Below are positions 43,344 to 51,524 of a DNA stretch of 64,000 nucleotides, in pieces. The notes under the pieces were generated by a model. That model searched no databases and was not told where the DNA came from. It worked only from the letters and a program-made list of their open reading frames with translations. How positions within the stretch are numbered: position 1 is the first letter of the stretch; every line of letters begins with the position of its first letter. This DNA is from JAWLBY01 sp041687455 (GTDB lineage Bacteria; Pseudomonadota; Gammaproteobacteria; Xanthomonadales; Xanthomonadaceae). Location of the stretch: positions 1-64,000 of the forward strand of contig JAWLBY010000012.1 in NCBI GenBank assembly GCA_041687455.1, written 5' to 3'. The position numbers were made by a program, and so were the translations under genes.

Positions 43344-44759
43344 TTGGCGCCTAATGCGGCGGGTAAAACCAATGGATGGGATATCGCGGCCAGTCGCGAT
43401 GTCCGTGCACACAGGAGCATGCCAGCGGTGCTGGATCTCAAGGCGACACGGCACAACCTGCACTCCACCACCAACCGCTTTGCGCGGCCCGACGTGCAGC
43501 AGCTGGTCCGACAGCTGAGGCTCGAAACGTTCGCGGCCGACGGCTCGGATGAGGCGGTCGAGCTGGCGGTGCGTACCGACCTGAAGCAGCGGGTGACCGA
43601 CGCGCTCGCCGAGTTCAACGGTCAGCTCCAAGTCAACGCGCGCCGGCTCAAGGACGCAAGCGAGGCGACCGTCTCGGTGCAGATCGAGCACGAAGCCATA
43701 ATCGGGCGCGTCGCGTTCCGCGCCCTCGTGGACCGCAACCGGGCGCGCATCGAAGGGGCCGAGAAGCGGTTCGCGCAGATCGAACGCCAGCTCGATCGCT
43801 TCGTGACCGAGAACGCGCTGCAGGACACCAGTCCGATGCTCTTCTCGTTGGCGGAGCGGCTACTAGGCTTCGCCATCATTACCGTCTTCTGGCTGATCGA
43901 GGCTGTAGCCAACGGCTTCTTTTTCGCTGAAGGCAGCACCGGGGGCCTCTTCGGCGGCGTCACCCAAGCCGCAGCGCTGTCGGCCGTCAACATCGGCGTC
44001 GCCTCCATCACCAGCTTTTTCATCCTGCCGTACACTGGGCATGTCCGGGCCATCAAACGGATGCTTGCGATCGCCGGCGTGGCGCTCTCGGTCGCCCTGC
44101 TCGCGATGATCAACTTGACGATCGCCCACTACCGCGATGCCTTCGCCGCATCGCCAGGCGTGGACCCCGACATTCGCCTGGTGTGGGCGGGCATGCTCCA
44201 GGCGCCATTTGGCCTGCAGTCGATGAGCAGCTGGCTGCTGCTGACCGCCGGCTTGCTGCTGGCTGGACTCGCAATGTGGAAAGTTTCGGGCCTGCGTGAC
44301 CCGTACCCGGGGTACGGCCGGCTGGCCCAACGCCACGAGTCGGCACGACTGGACCTGGCGTATGCGCGGAGCGATGCGCTCGACGATCTCCAGGACGCGC
44401 ACGATGAGGCGGCGGAACAGCTCAACGAACGCCTCAAGAAGCTTATCGAGGCCAAGGAGCAGCGCCAGATGGCGCTGCAGTCGCGCGAACGCTTGCGGCA
44501 GGAGTTCACGGAGTTTCTCGATGGGATTCGTGACGACTACCGCCGCCTGATGGCGATCTACCAGCAACAAGTCGGACGCCCGGTCGCCTACGGCGCATTG
44601 GAGACGCCGGCCATTCCCCCCTTCCCGGCCGAGCCCCCGTTCGACCCAGTCGCGCTGGAGCAAACGATTTCGGCGATGAGGGCGGCGATTCGCGACCTCG
44701 ACGACGAGCATGCCAAGGCCTCGGCGTCGGTCCGGCCGCCCAAAGCGGCCGAAACATGA
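43344..44759 (+). CDS. multi-pass membrane protein with long coiled coils, first gene of novel operon
   Basis: 471 residues from TTG 43344; an ATG at 43419 is an alternative, so the start is open. A helical N-terminal part (about 40-160) is followed by four hydrophobic segments (about 170-190, 205-230, 240-260 and 290-310) and then a cytoplasmic coiled coil (340-410; EAAEQLNERLKKLIEAKEQR) with a Pro-rich linker. The pattern resembles DUF4407-like membrane proteins, but I cannot assign a family with confidence. It overlaps the next gene by 4 bp. The five genes 43344-48070 are tightly coupled, implying a membrane complex. Confidence 0.7.
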   Translation: MAPNAAGKTNGWDIAASRDVRAHRSMPAVLDLKATRHNLHSTTNRFARPDVQQLVRQLRLETFAADGSDEAVELAVRTDLKQRVTDALAEFNGQLQVNARRLKDASEATVSVQIEHEAIIGRVAFRALVDRNRARIEGAEKRFAQIERQLDRFVTENALQDTSPMLFSLAERLLGFAIITVFWLIEAVANGFFFAEGSTGGLFGGVTQAAALSAVNIGVASITSFFILPYTGHVRAIKRMLAIAGVALSVALLAMINLTIAHYRDAFAASPGVDPDIRLVWAGMLQAPFGLQSMSSWLLLTAGLLLAGLAMWKVSGLRDPYPGYGRLAQRHESARLDLAYARSDALDDLQDAHDEAAEQLNERLKKLIEAKEQRQMALQSRERLRQEFTEFLDGIRDDYRRLMAIYQQQVGRPVAYGALETPAIPPFPAEPPFDPVALEQTISAMRAAIRDLDDEHAKASASVRPPKAAET

Positions 44760-45589
44760 GCCGGCGAAGCCCTCGGCGGCGCGGGCGGACGACGTCCACC
44801 TCGAACGCAATCAAGTTCATCATCTCCGGCGTCACGATCGTCGCCTGCATCCTGGCCGTCGTCGCCATCGGAATCATCAGCCGCCGATCTATGGTGCCGA
44901 TCGACCAGACCACGCTGTGTCGCACCGATCAGCCGCCGCCGAGCGTGCTCGCGATCCTCGTGGACGTCACGGACGAGCTGTCCGCGCTCGAGCGAACGCA
45001 GGTGTTCAATGCGATCGAGCGCATCCAGCAAGACCTGCCGACGCACGGCCTCCTCGAGGTGTACATGCTCGGTGAAACACCGCAGGTGGCGGCGACCCCG
45101 CGGGTGTCGGTTTGCAACCCGGGGCGCGGGGCCGACATGAACGCGCTCTACCAGAACCCCAAGCTCGCCGAGCAGCGCTGGAAGCACGCGTTCCATGAGC
45201 CAGTCACGGCCGCGCTCGCCGAGGTCACCCAGGCCACCGACGCCACCCAATCGCCGATCATGGAGAGTATCCGTAGCGTCGCCGTGGCGCTCTTCGGGCG
45301 CCCCGAGTTCGACGCAGCCGACCGTCGCCTGGTGGTGGTATCCGACCTACTTCAGCACTCGCCGCTCGCCTCGCACTACCGCGGCGTACCCGACTTCGAG
45401 CAGTTCCGCTCCACGAGCGCGTTCGCCGCAGCCTCGGCGCCGCTCGCGGGAATCCGCGTCGACATCCTCTACATCAGCCGGCCTGGCTCGGCACGCCTGC
45501 AGACGCGCGAACACATCGGCTTCTGGGAAGCCTATTTCGCGGCCAACGGCGCCGATCTGCAGTCGGTCAAGCGAATCCATGGAGATTGA
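44756..45589 (+). CDS. membrane-anchored VWA-like protein
   Basis: 277 residues. A basic N-terminus, one membrane helix (about 20-42), then a soluble domain. The core strand LAILVDVTDELSALERTQV followed by a helix, and later RRLVVVSDLLQHSP, has the Rossmann-like layout of von Willebrand A domains, with DVTDELS in the place of the DxSxS metal site. The orientation predicts a periplasmic domain. Such a domain could bind a partner or peptidoglycan; this is inference. It overlaps gene 1 by 4 bp. Confidence 0.65.
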   Translation: MSRRSPRRRGRTTSTSNAIKFIISGVTIVACILAVVAIGIISRRSMVPIDQTTLCRTDQPPPSVLAILVDVTDELSALERTQVFNAIERIQQDLPTHGLLEVYMLGETPQVAATPRVSVCNPGRGADMNALYQNPKLAEQRWKHAFHEPVTAALAEVTQATDATQSPIMESIRSVAVALFGRPEFDAADRRLVVVSDLLQHSPLASHYRGVPDFEQFRSTSAFAAASAPLAGIRVDILYISRPGSARLQTREHIGFWEAYFAANGADLQSVKRIHGD

Positions 45590-45590
45590 C

Positions 45591-45647
45591 ATGATGAGTC
45601 GCATGCGGACACGAACGCCGGCCGCCGCCATGACGGTGGCCCCATGA
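45591..45647 (+). CDS. 18-codon coupling minigene
   Basis: ATG 45591 follows the stop of the VWA-like gene by one base, and the TGA at 45645-45647 overlaps the ATG of the next gene (ATGA). It encodes a Thr/Ala/Arg-rich 18-mer. Continuous start-stop overlaps suggest it carries ribosomes between the two genes rather than making a functional peptide. Confidence 0.35.
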   Translation: MMSRMRTRTPAAAMTVAP

Positions 45648-46933
45648 GGGCGCACACCGCACCGCAGATCGCCAACGCGGACTCCGTCGCGTTCATCACG
45701 GCCGTCGCAGTAGGGGCCTTGGCGATCTTCGGCTTGAAGCCGCTCGGTGCCAGCCAGCTCACGGTCACGGGCGTGGTTTGCGGACTCGTGGTGGTGTACG
45801 CGTTCGCCGTCACCCGGATCAACCGGGTGAAGCTGCGGTACGACCAGGCGGGCGACAACAGCTACTACCTCGGCCTGGTCTTCACGCTGCTGTCGATGGT
45901 CCGCGCGCTGACCGAAGTGGGCGCGGCCGCGGCGGCCGCGGACGGCAAGGGCCTGTCCGTGGCCGAGGCGATCATCGGCGACTTTGGCATTGCCCTCGGC
46001 AGCACGCTGGTCGGCATCGTCACGCGCCTGGTGCTGCAGCAGATGCGCATCGATGCCGCCGACGTCGAGCACACGATGCGAATTGAGCTCGCGGAAGCGG
46101 CCACCAACATGCGCAGCCACCTAAACGCGATCGTCAGCACCGTCGGCACCTTCCACGCCGAGCTGACACAGGCACAGGAAGACTACATCGAAGAGGTGCG
46201 CTCGAGCTACAAGGCGGTTGCCGATGAGGCCGCAAGGCATATCCGCGAAGCCGCCGAGCGGGCCTCCAGCGATCTGGTCGCCACGAGCAAGGGCATCGGG
46301 GACGCGGTCACGGAGTTTGCCGGCCGTGCCGACGGACTCTCCCGCGTGCTGACCGAGGCCACTGCGCGGCTGACCGACATCGAGGCTCCGCGGGCTAAGC
46401 TGGGCAAGTCGTTCACGACGCTTGCCGAACGGATCGACGCAACGAGCGAGCGCCTGCGCGCCAACGACCAGACGCTCGCCGCGAGCCTGTCACAGATCAC
46501 CGACGCCACGGGCCACTTCCGCGCGGCGATGGCGGCCATGGTTGAGCTGACCTCCGCGCTCCGTGTGGCCTCGGAGCGCACCGACGAGCGCGTGCGCGCA
46601 GCCGTGGCGTCGATGGACGGCACCACCGAGCGCATGGCGCGGAGCGTCAATCACTTCGAGGCCGCAGTGTCGCGCATGGACGTCGCGATCGACGTCACGG
46701 CCGAGAAGGCAGCGGCCACCATGACCGGTATCGAGGCGCACGTGGCAGGCGCCGGTGAGTACGCGGCCGGGGTCATCGCCCGGATCGAAACGGAAGCGGC
46801 AAACGTGGCGGCGTCGGCGGCGGCCAGCCAGGCGGCGGCCGACGCGGCGAGTGCCGCCGCCTCGTCGGTGATCACGGGGCTCAAGAGTGCCGTGGACGAG
46901 CTCGACCAGCGGGTGCAGCAGGCCACCCCGTGA
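45644..46933 (+). CDS. ZorA/MotA-like membrane protein with long coiled-coil tail
   Basis: 429 residues. About four hydrophobic segments lie in the first 145 residues; the last (GDFGIALGSTLVGIVTRLVL) resembles the final channel helix of MotA/ExbB/ZorA proteins. About 270 residues of Ala-rich coiled coil follow to the C-terminus, as in the ZorA cytoplasmic tail that signals phage sensing. The next gene encodes a single-TM protein, the arrangement expected of a ZorA-ZorB-type stator. Sequence similarity to known ZorA is not certain by eye. Confidence 0.6.
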   Translation: MRAHTAPQIANADSVAFITAVAVGALAIFGLKPLGASQLTVTGVVCGLVVVYAFAVTRINRVKLRYDQAGDNSYYLGLVFTLLSMVRALTEVGAAAAAADGKGLSVAEAIIGDFGIALGSTLVGIVTRLVLQQMRIDAADVEHTMRIELAEAATNMRSHLNAIVSTVGTFHAELTQAQEDYIEEVRSSYKAVADEAARHIREAAERASSDLVATSKGIGDAVTEFAGRADGLSRVLTEATARLTDIEAPRAKLGKSFTTLAERIDATSERLRANDQTLAASLSQITDATGHFRAAMAAMVELTSALRVASERTDERVRAAVASMDGTTERMARSVNHFEAAVSRMDVAIDVTAEKAAATMTGIEAHVAGAGEYAAGVIARIETEAANVAASAAASQAAADAASAAASSVITGLKSAVDELDQRVQQATP

Positions 46934-47856
46934 GCGACCAGCCCAACAGCGGCGGCGATCGCTTCGCCGGCGAGCAGGCCGCGTCGTATCGCCGGGGCTT
47001 CGTGCTCGGCCTGACGATGGCCGAGACCATCCTGCTGCTGACATTCGTCGTCCTGATGCTCCTCGTCGTCGGATTTGCCCGACGGGAGCTCCAGATCGCC
47101 GCGGCCCGCCAAGACACGGAGGCCCTGGAAGCGATCGTGCGAGCGCTGCACCTGGCCGGGACGACGCCCGAGGAGCGCGATCGCCGATTGGCCGCGGTCG
47201 TCGCGACGGCGGAGGCCGCGGCGGCCGCCGGGATCGAGTGGGACGACGCCTTCGTCGAGCTCGTCAAGGGCGTCATCAGCCACACCAGGCAGGACGCGAG
47301 CCTGGTCGACATCGCCAAGGCGCTTCGCGACGAGAAGAAGGCGTTCGACGACATGCGTCGCCAGCTCGAAGATGCGCTTGGCGGCGATGCCGATGCCGGC
47401 AAGGCGTTGCAAGAGCTGATCGCCCAAGCCGGCCGCGATCGGGCAGAGGTCGAGCGGCTGACCGGGAAGAACCGCGACCTCACCGACCAGGTGAAGCGGC
47501 TCGGTGGCGTGCTGCCGTCATGCTGGGTCGAGAACGGCCGCCCCGTTTACGTATTCGACGTTGTGCTGGCCTCAGACGGTCTCCGGATGCGAGATCGTGC
47601 ACCCGAGCGGTTCCGGCCCGAGCGTGACCGGCTGCTCGGCAGTGCCGAGGTCGATCCCGGTCGCACCTACACGCCGGCCGAATTCCACACGATTACGCGG
47701 CCGATGTTCGACGACAGCGTCAAGCAGGAGTGCCGCTACTACGTGGTCATCTACGACGGCACGGCTGCCGACGAGAAGAGCCGCTACAAGGCGCTGATGC
47801 AGACGGTCGAAGGGCACTTCTACAAGCGGCAGTCCAGTGACACCGCACCGTTCTGA
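46930..47856 (+). CDS. ZorB/MotB-like single-pass protein
   Basis: 308 residues. One membrane helix (about 24-50) carries a Glu near its start (LTMAETILLL), a candidate ion-binding residue where MotB and ZorB have Asp. A helical stretch (60-185) and a C-terminal alpha/beta domain (190-300; CWVENGRPVYVFDVVL, CRYYVVIYDG) follow. No OmpA-type peptidoglycan motif is seen, so this is not a standard ZorB. It overlaps the previous gene by 4 bp and the next by 20 bp. Confidence 0.6.
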   Translation: MSDQPNSGGDRFAGEQAASYRRGFVLGLTMAETILLLTFVVLMLLVVGFARRELQIAAARQDTEALEAIVRALHLAGTTPEERDRRLAAVVATAEAAAAAGIEWDDAFVELVKGVISHTRQDASLVDIAKALRDEKKAFDDMRRQLEDALGGDADAGKALQELIAQAGRDRAEVERLTGKNRDLTDQVKRLGGVLPSCWVENGRPVYVFDVVLASDGLRMRDRAPERFRPERDRLLGSAEVDPGRTYTPAEFHTITRPMFDDSVKQECRYYVVIYDGTAADEKSRYKALMQTVEGHFYKRQSSDTAPF

Positions 47857-48070
47857 CGCTCCGCTTTACGAGCAGCAGCGGGCCCTGTCGGCAGCGCTGG
47901 AGCGCCTCCGCATGCACGCAGCCGAACTCGCGCATCGCCGTGCACACCCGCCTCTTCCGCCTACCCTCTCCGCGGGCGACGGACGTGTTCGGCTGCCGGC
48001 CGCGTCCGAGGACGACGCGCCAGCGGTGAACGGCGTGCTCGGGTGGCTGCGGCGTTGGTGGGCCCGCTGA
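47837..48070 (+). CDS. small C-terminal partner of the membrane operon, 77 residues
   Basis: The GTG start lies 20 bp inside the previous gene. A helical N-terminus (YEQQRALSAALERLRMHAAE), a Pro-rich linker and a C-terminal Trp/Arg patch (LGWLRRWWAR) suggest a peripheral membrane peptide. Unknown family; last member of the coupled series. Confidence 0.45.
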   Translation: MTPHRSDAPLYEQQRALSAALERLRMHAAELAHRRAHPPLPPTLSAGDGRVRLPAASEDDAPAVNGVLGWLRRWWAR

Positions 48071-48161
48071 CTGTCAGCCCACGTCCGCCTCGGTCCCGGC
48101 GGGCTCAACTTCGACGACGCACAGGCAAGCGGGCTCTGGTCACCAACGTCTGCACGAACCT

Positions 48162-48812
48162 ATGACGATTCGCCGCCTTTCTCTTATCGCCATCCTTCTG
48201 GTCGCATGGGCCCCATTGCGCGCTGAAGTGACTGCTGACCAGATCCAGCGCTCGATCGCTTCATACCGTGGCGTGTGCGCATGTCCGTACAGCCGCGACC
48301 GCGCCGGGCGCCGGTGTGGTGCGCGCTCTGCGTACTCTCGGCGAGGCCCGTCGTCCGTACTCTGCTATGCGTCCGACGCAACGGCCGCGCCGCCTCGTAA
48401 CGACGAGATTGTCGGCCGCGCGTCCGTTATCGACGGTGATACGCTCGAAATCCGTTCGTTGCGCATCAGAATGTCAGGAGTCGATGCTCCTGAAAGCCGC
48501 CAGCTGTGCACGCGTGCCGGAAAACCGTGGCGCTGCGGCCAAGAAGCAGCAAACTGGCTATCAGACATGGTGGGCATGTCCACGGTGCGCTGCCAGGTGG
48601 AGGGAAAGGATCGGTACGGGCGATCAATCGCCACGTGCTTCCTCGGCGACGTCGACCTCAACGAGTCAATCGTGCGTGCCGGCCTGGCATGGGCCTACGT
48701 GCAATTCAGCCACCGGTACGTGGTGGCCGAAGCGGAGGCGCGCGCAGCGCAGCGCGGCATCTTCGCAGATGGGGTCGTGGCCCAGCCTGCGTGGGAGTGG
48801 CGCCGTCGCTGA
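48162..48812 (+). CDS. secreted thermonuclease (SNase) family protein
   Basis: 216 residues with a signal peptide (LSLIAILLVAWAPLRA, cleavage near 22). Residues 25-75 hold a Cys-rich module (CACPYSRDRAGRRCGARSAY), and residues 83-205 an SNase fold: VIDGDTLEI, RMSGVDAPESRQLC, DRYGRSIATC and NESIVRAGLAWAYV. The catalytic Asp, Arg and Glu equivalents (DGDT, R in RMSGVDAPE, E in the same stretch) are present. It cleaves DNA or RNA outside the cytoplasm, perhaps incoming nucleic acid. 91 bp behind the membrane operon, probably a separate unit. Confidence 0.85.
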   Translation: MTIRRLSLIAILLVAWAPLRAEVTADQIQRSIASYRGVCACPYSRDRAGRRCGARSAYSRRGPSSVLCYASDATAAPPRNDEIVGRASVIDGDTLEIRSLRIRMSGVDAPESRQLCTRAGKPWRCGQEAANWLSDMVGMSTVRCQVEGKDRYGRSIATCFLGDVDLNESIVRAGLAWAYVQFSHRYVVAEAEARAAQRGIFADGVVAQPAWEWRRR

Positions 48813-49067
48813 TGCATGCCGCGTGCGTAGAGGTCGGTGCCGTGGCGACCTCACCCACCAGAGGGGCTCAGGTTCTGTCTTGTTAGAAGCTTGGCGCAAC
48901 CACCGTCTCGGCCGACACCCGCTCGCGGCGTTCGAATGTGTGCTTTACTCGTGTCCCGGCGTGGGCAAGGTGCGTTACTAGGGAGCTCGCGGGGTTCCGT
49001 CGAGCCAATTTCGGCCTGCAGTGCGACGCACGAATGGCGTGCGGGGGGCTCTTGCCTGAGGGGGCAG

Positions 49068-49523
49068 ATGGGCGTGCTGCTGTTCCAGATCCTCGTCGCG
49101 TGCTCGATCGTCGTGCTCTGGGCGCTCTTCGACCGTCTCGGCGCCGTGATCGCGGCGGTCGGTTGGACCGTCGCGACGTTTGCTGCCGTACACGCGGACT
49201 GGCTCGTGGTGGTGCAGTGCGTGGTCGCTTGGAGTATGTGCATATTCCTGCCGACACGCCCGCCGCAACTTCGCCGTCTCATGCATGAGACGGCACGGCG
49301 CGTCGCGATCGCAGCGGCCGCATGCATCGCCGTCGGGTTTGTTGTGGTCGTCGTGCTCGACTCGGACGATCGAGCCTCCCGTTCACCTCGCCCGGCGGTC
49401 GCTACCCGCCAACACGTCCCGCCTGCGGCCCCCGAGCGCTGCGAGGATTCCGAAGATGTTCGCGAGCTGATCGCTCACGGCATGTCGCGCGCCGAGGCCT
49501 GCCGCCAACAATGGGACCCCTGA
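49068..49523 (+). CDS. small membrane protein, 151 residues
   Basis: ATG 49068 with GAGGGGG just upstream. Three or four hydrophobic helices in the first 100 residues (LLFQILVACSIVVLWALF, VVVQCVVAWSMCIFL, IAAAACIAVGFVVVVV), then a short polar tail ending SRAEACRQQWDP. The tail motif is common in small exported proteins of mobile DNA (inference). Unknown function. Confidence 0.55.
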   Translation: MGVLLFQILVACSIVVLWALFDRLGAVIAAVGWTVATFAAVHADWLVVVQCVVAWSMCIFLPTRPPQLRRLMHETARRVAIAAAACIAVGFVVVVVLDSDDRASRSPRPAVATRQHVPPAAPERCEDSEDVRELIAHGMSRAEACRQQWDP

Positions 49524-49678
49524 CCTTAGAGCTGTTCCTGTCGAACGGCGCGTTTTGCGCCGCGACCCTTCGCCGGTTCGACCGTTACGGGGAGGGCCAG
49601 CGGGAACGGTCGTTCCAGCCTGCCCTCGCTGCAATGCTGCTCGAGGCCTGGCTGGAACCTCTTAGTGACAAGTGGTGA
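49511..49678 (+). CDS. possible 55-residue coupled ORF
   Basis: The ATG lies 10 bp before the end of the preceding gene, in another frame (MGPLTLELFLSNGAFCAATL). Protein-like helical content but no recognised family. It may be translationally coupled or a remnant. Confidence 0.3.
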   Translation: MGPLTLELFLSNGAFCAATLRRFDRYGEGQRERSFQPALAAMLLEAWLEPLSDKW

Positions 49679-49856
49679 GTGCTCAAGCTAAGGCGCAAAC
49701 CACCGGGCAACTGACCGGTTCCCAGGGCTATGCTCGATCGCGAAGCCGTCCCGCCCGGCAGCTCAGCTGGCAGCAATCGGCCAGAAACTGCCACTCGAAA
49801 CGCTTCTGAGCCCCGTCTGCGCGGCCCCGATCTTCGCCCCTCGACGCGATTGCCCG

Positions 49857-50663
49857 CTAGACGAACCCCCTTGACCGTGGGAGTGCATAACGGATGCGAA
49901 GAGACGCGCCGTTGCCTTGTGGCGGCTCTTGAAGAACTTGGTCTGAGGGGCCGATATGGCGGCGCATCACATTGCAACAACTCACCATGTTGTGCTTTGG
50001 ACCTGGATAACCGCCAACCCTTCGATGCAGCTCACCGGAGGTTAGCTCGAGGTATGCAAGCCCAGCACATTCAGCTGTGCCAAGTGCATCTTCAAGCTCC
50101 GCCTTGAACTTCTCTGGCCAGCCAGAGTGAGATGTCGGTGTAGTTGGGGCCGACAGTTTGACGATACCGGCAGGAACCTGCGCGGCTTCCATCTGGAGGC
50201 TCGGAGCCTGCTTGGACTTGGCGCCGTTCCACGGTGGACGAAAATGCCGAATCAGGGAGTCCTCGAGACCCGCGGCGAGGCTCAAATCGAATCTCGCGTA
50301 CTGCAGCCGTGCGTCATCGATCAGTGCGAGTATTTCGACGCTCGATCCCGCTCTGAGTAGTGCAACAATACCGGCGTTGTTGCGGAGGTTAGTCGGTTGC
50401 CCGGCCTTTGGAGACTCATAGCCGTACATACGCCGCTTGAGAGCAGTCATGCTTCTGCCGATATAGAGCACTTCATCGCACGAAACGAACGCGTACAGAA
50501 CGCGGGTCACTTCAGCCATCACTTCAAGGTTGCAGGAGAGCACACCCCCAGTCTCCGACCAGCAACCAGCCCGGCGGAACCCTATGGAAACAAGTGCATC
50601 AAGGCTTCTCGACACGTCGTCCTCTCCATTGCTTGCGACGCCAAGTCGCACTTTAACTGACAT
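49857..50663 (-). CDS. GIY-YIG nuclease domain protein
   Basis: About 268 residues from an ATG at 50663; an upstream ATG at 50690 is equally possible. After a 45-residue N-terminal segment (LGVASNGEDDVSRSLDALVS), residues 53-130 contain VLYAFVSCDEVLYIGRSMTALKRR split over two strands: a GIY-YIG variant (LYAFV / LYIGRS) with the catalytic Arg in LKRRMYGY and a Glu in GLEDSLIRHF. A C-terminal domain of 120 residues follows. Possibly a restriction or repair nuclease; the altered first motif leaves activity open. Confidence 0.7.
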   Translation of the reverse strand: MSVKVRLGVASNGEDDVSRSLDALVSIGFRRAGCWSETGGVLSCNLEVMAEVTRVLYAFVSCDEVLYIGRSMTALKRRMYGYESPKAGQPTNLRNNAGIVALLRAGSSVEILALIDDARLQYARFDLSLAAGLEDSLIRHFRPPWNGAKSKQAPSLQMEAAQVPAGIVKLSAPTTPTSHSGWPEKFKAELEDALGTAECAGLAYLELTSGELHRRVGGYPGPKHNMVSCCNVMRRHIGPSDQVLQEPPQGNGASLRIRYALPRSRGFV

Positions 50664-50795
50664 GCACAACGCAGTGGACTCAGCGCTCAATAGAAAGCAG
50701 AGCCTTTTTCCACCTCGGGCCGATTGTGACCGCGAGTGGACGCTCCGAAGACTTGAGCGCGCGGACGGCTATCCGGACTGAAGCGGACGCTGAGC

Positions 50796-51368
50796 TCAAG
50801 GCATGTCAAGCAGAACGGGGGCAAGCAGAAATCGCTCGCCTCCTGCCCGGTCATTTTTGACGTATCCGACCCACGCGACGTGCATGGACGTCGGAGCGAC
50901 GATTGCGGCGTCGACTAGCCCCTTTAGGGTGCCGATCCGTGTATGGCCCTCAACCAAGTGTAGTTGTCTCTTTGTGCTCGTAACGCCTGTGTCGATAAGA
51001 ACCGGTGGCTTCTGCCATGTGCCTGACGACTCCCAGGCGTTCACAACGTCTGGACGGCAATCAACGCACTTCCAGCCGCGCGTCCCAAACGCTGAAATAC
51101 GCTCCGACACAGAGTTAAACCACATTAGGAAGCCACCAAAAACGTCGCAGCTCACAATCACCCGTGCTTCAAGCAACTCTTTCCGCCACTCTACATTGGC
51201 AAAGTCGAGGTGGCCGTACTGCTGCTGAAACTCCGCTTTGCGACCGTGTTGAGAACACACCTGCTCCAGAACTTCGATGGGAACCGTTGGCAGGGCCTCC
51301 CGAAGCGCGCCTAGGTCAATCGTCCCGCATGACTGATACGGCAGGCTCAATAGCCGAGAGAAAAGCAT
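50796..51368 (-). CDS. ParB-like domain hypothetical protein
   Basis: 190 residues. The C-terminal third includes LHLVEGHTRIGTLKGLV, reminiscent of the ParB/Srx box (EGHTRL). The N-terminal part has two helices and WRKELLEARVIVSCDVFGG. It lies between the GIY-YIG gene and a divergent ORC-like ATPase. Function unknown; the ParB-like call rests on one motif. Confidence 0.5.
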   Translation of the reverse strand: MLFSRLLSLPYQSCGTIDLGALREALPTVPIEVLEQVCSQHGRKAEFQQQYGHLDFANVEWRKELLEARVIVSCDVFGGFLMWFNSVSERISAFGTRGWKCVDCRPDVVNAWESSGTWQKPPVLIDTGVTSTKRQLHLVEGHTRIGTLKGLVDAAIVAPTSMHVAWVGYVKNDRAGGERFLLAPVLLDMP

Positions 51369-51524
51369 CTTTCCGTCCTTCGCGTGGCACGACCACGCAG
51401 CACGACCGAGAATAGCTCACCGGGAGCTGGCACTCGTCGGATTGAAACGGCAGTGAAACCGCCGATGCGGCGAAGCGTTACGGCTGCAGCTACAATCGGT
51501 CGGGCGGGCCTCTCAGGGGATGAC

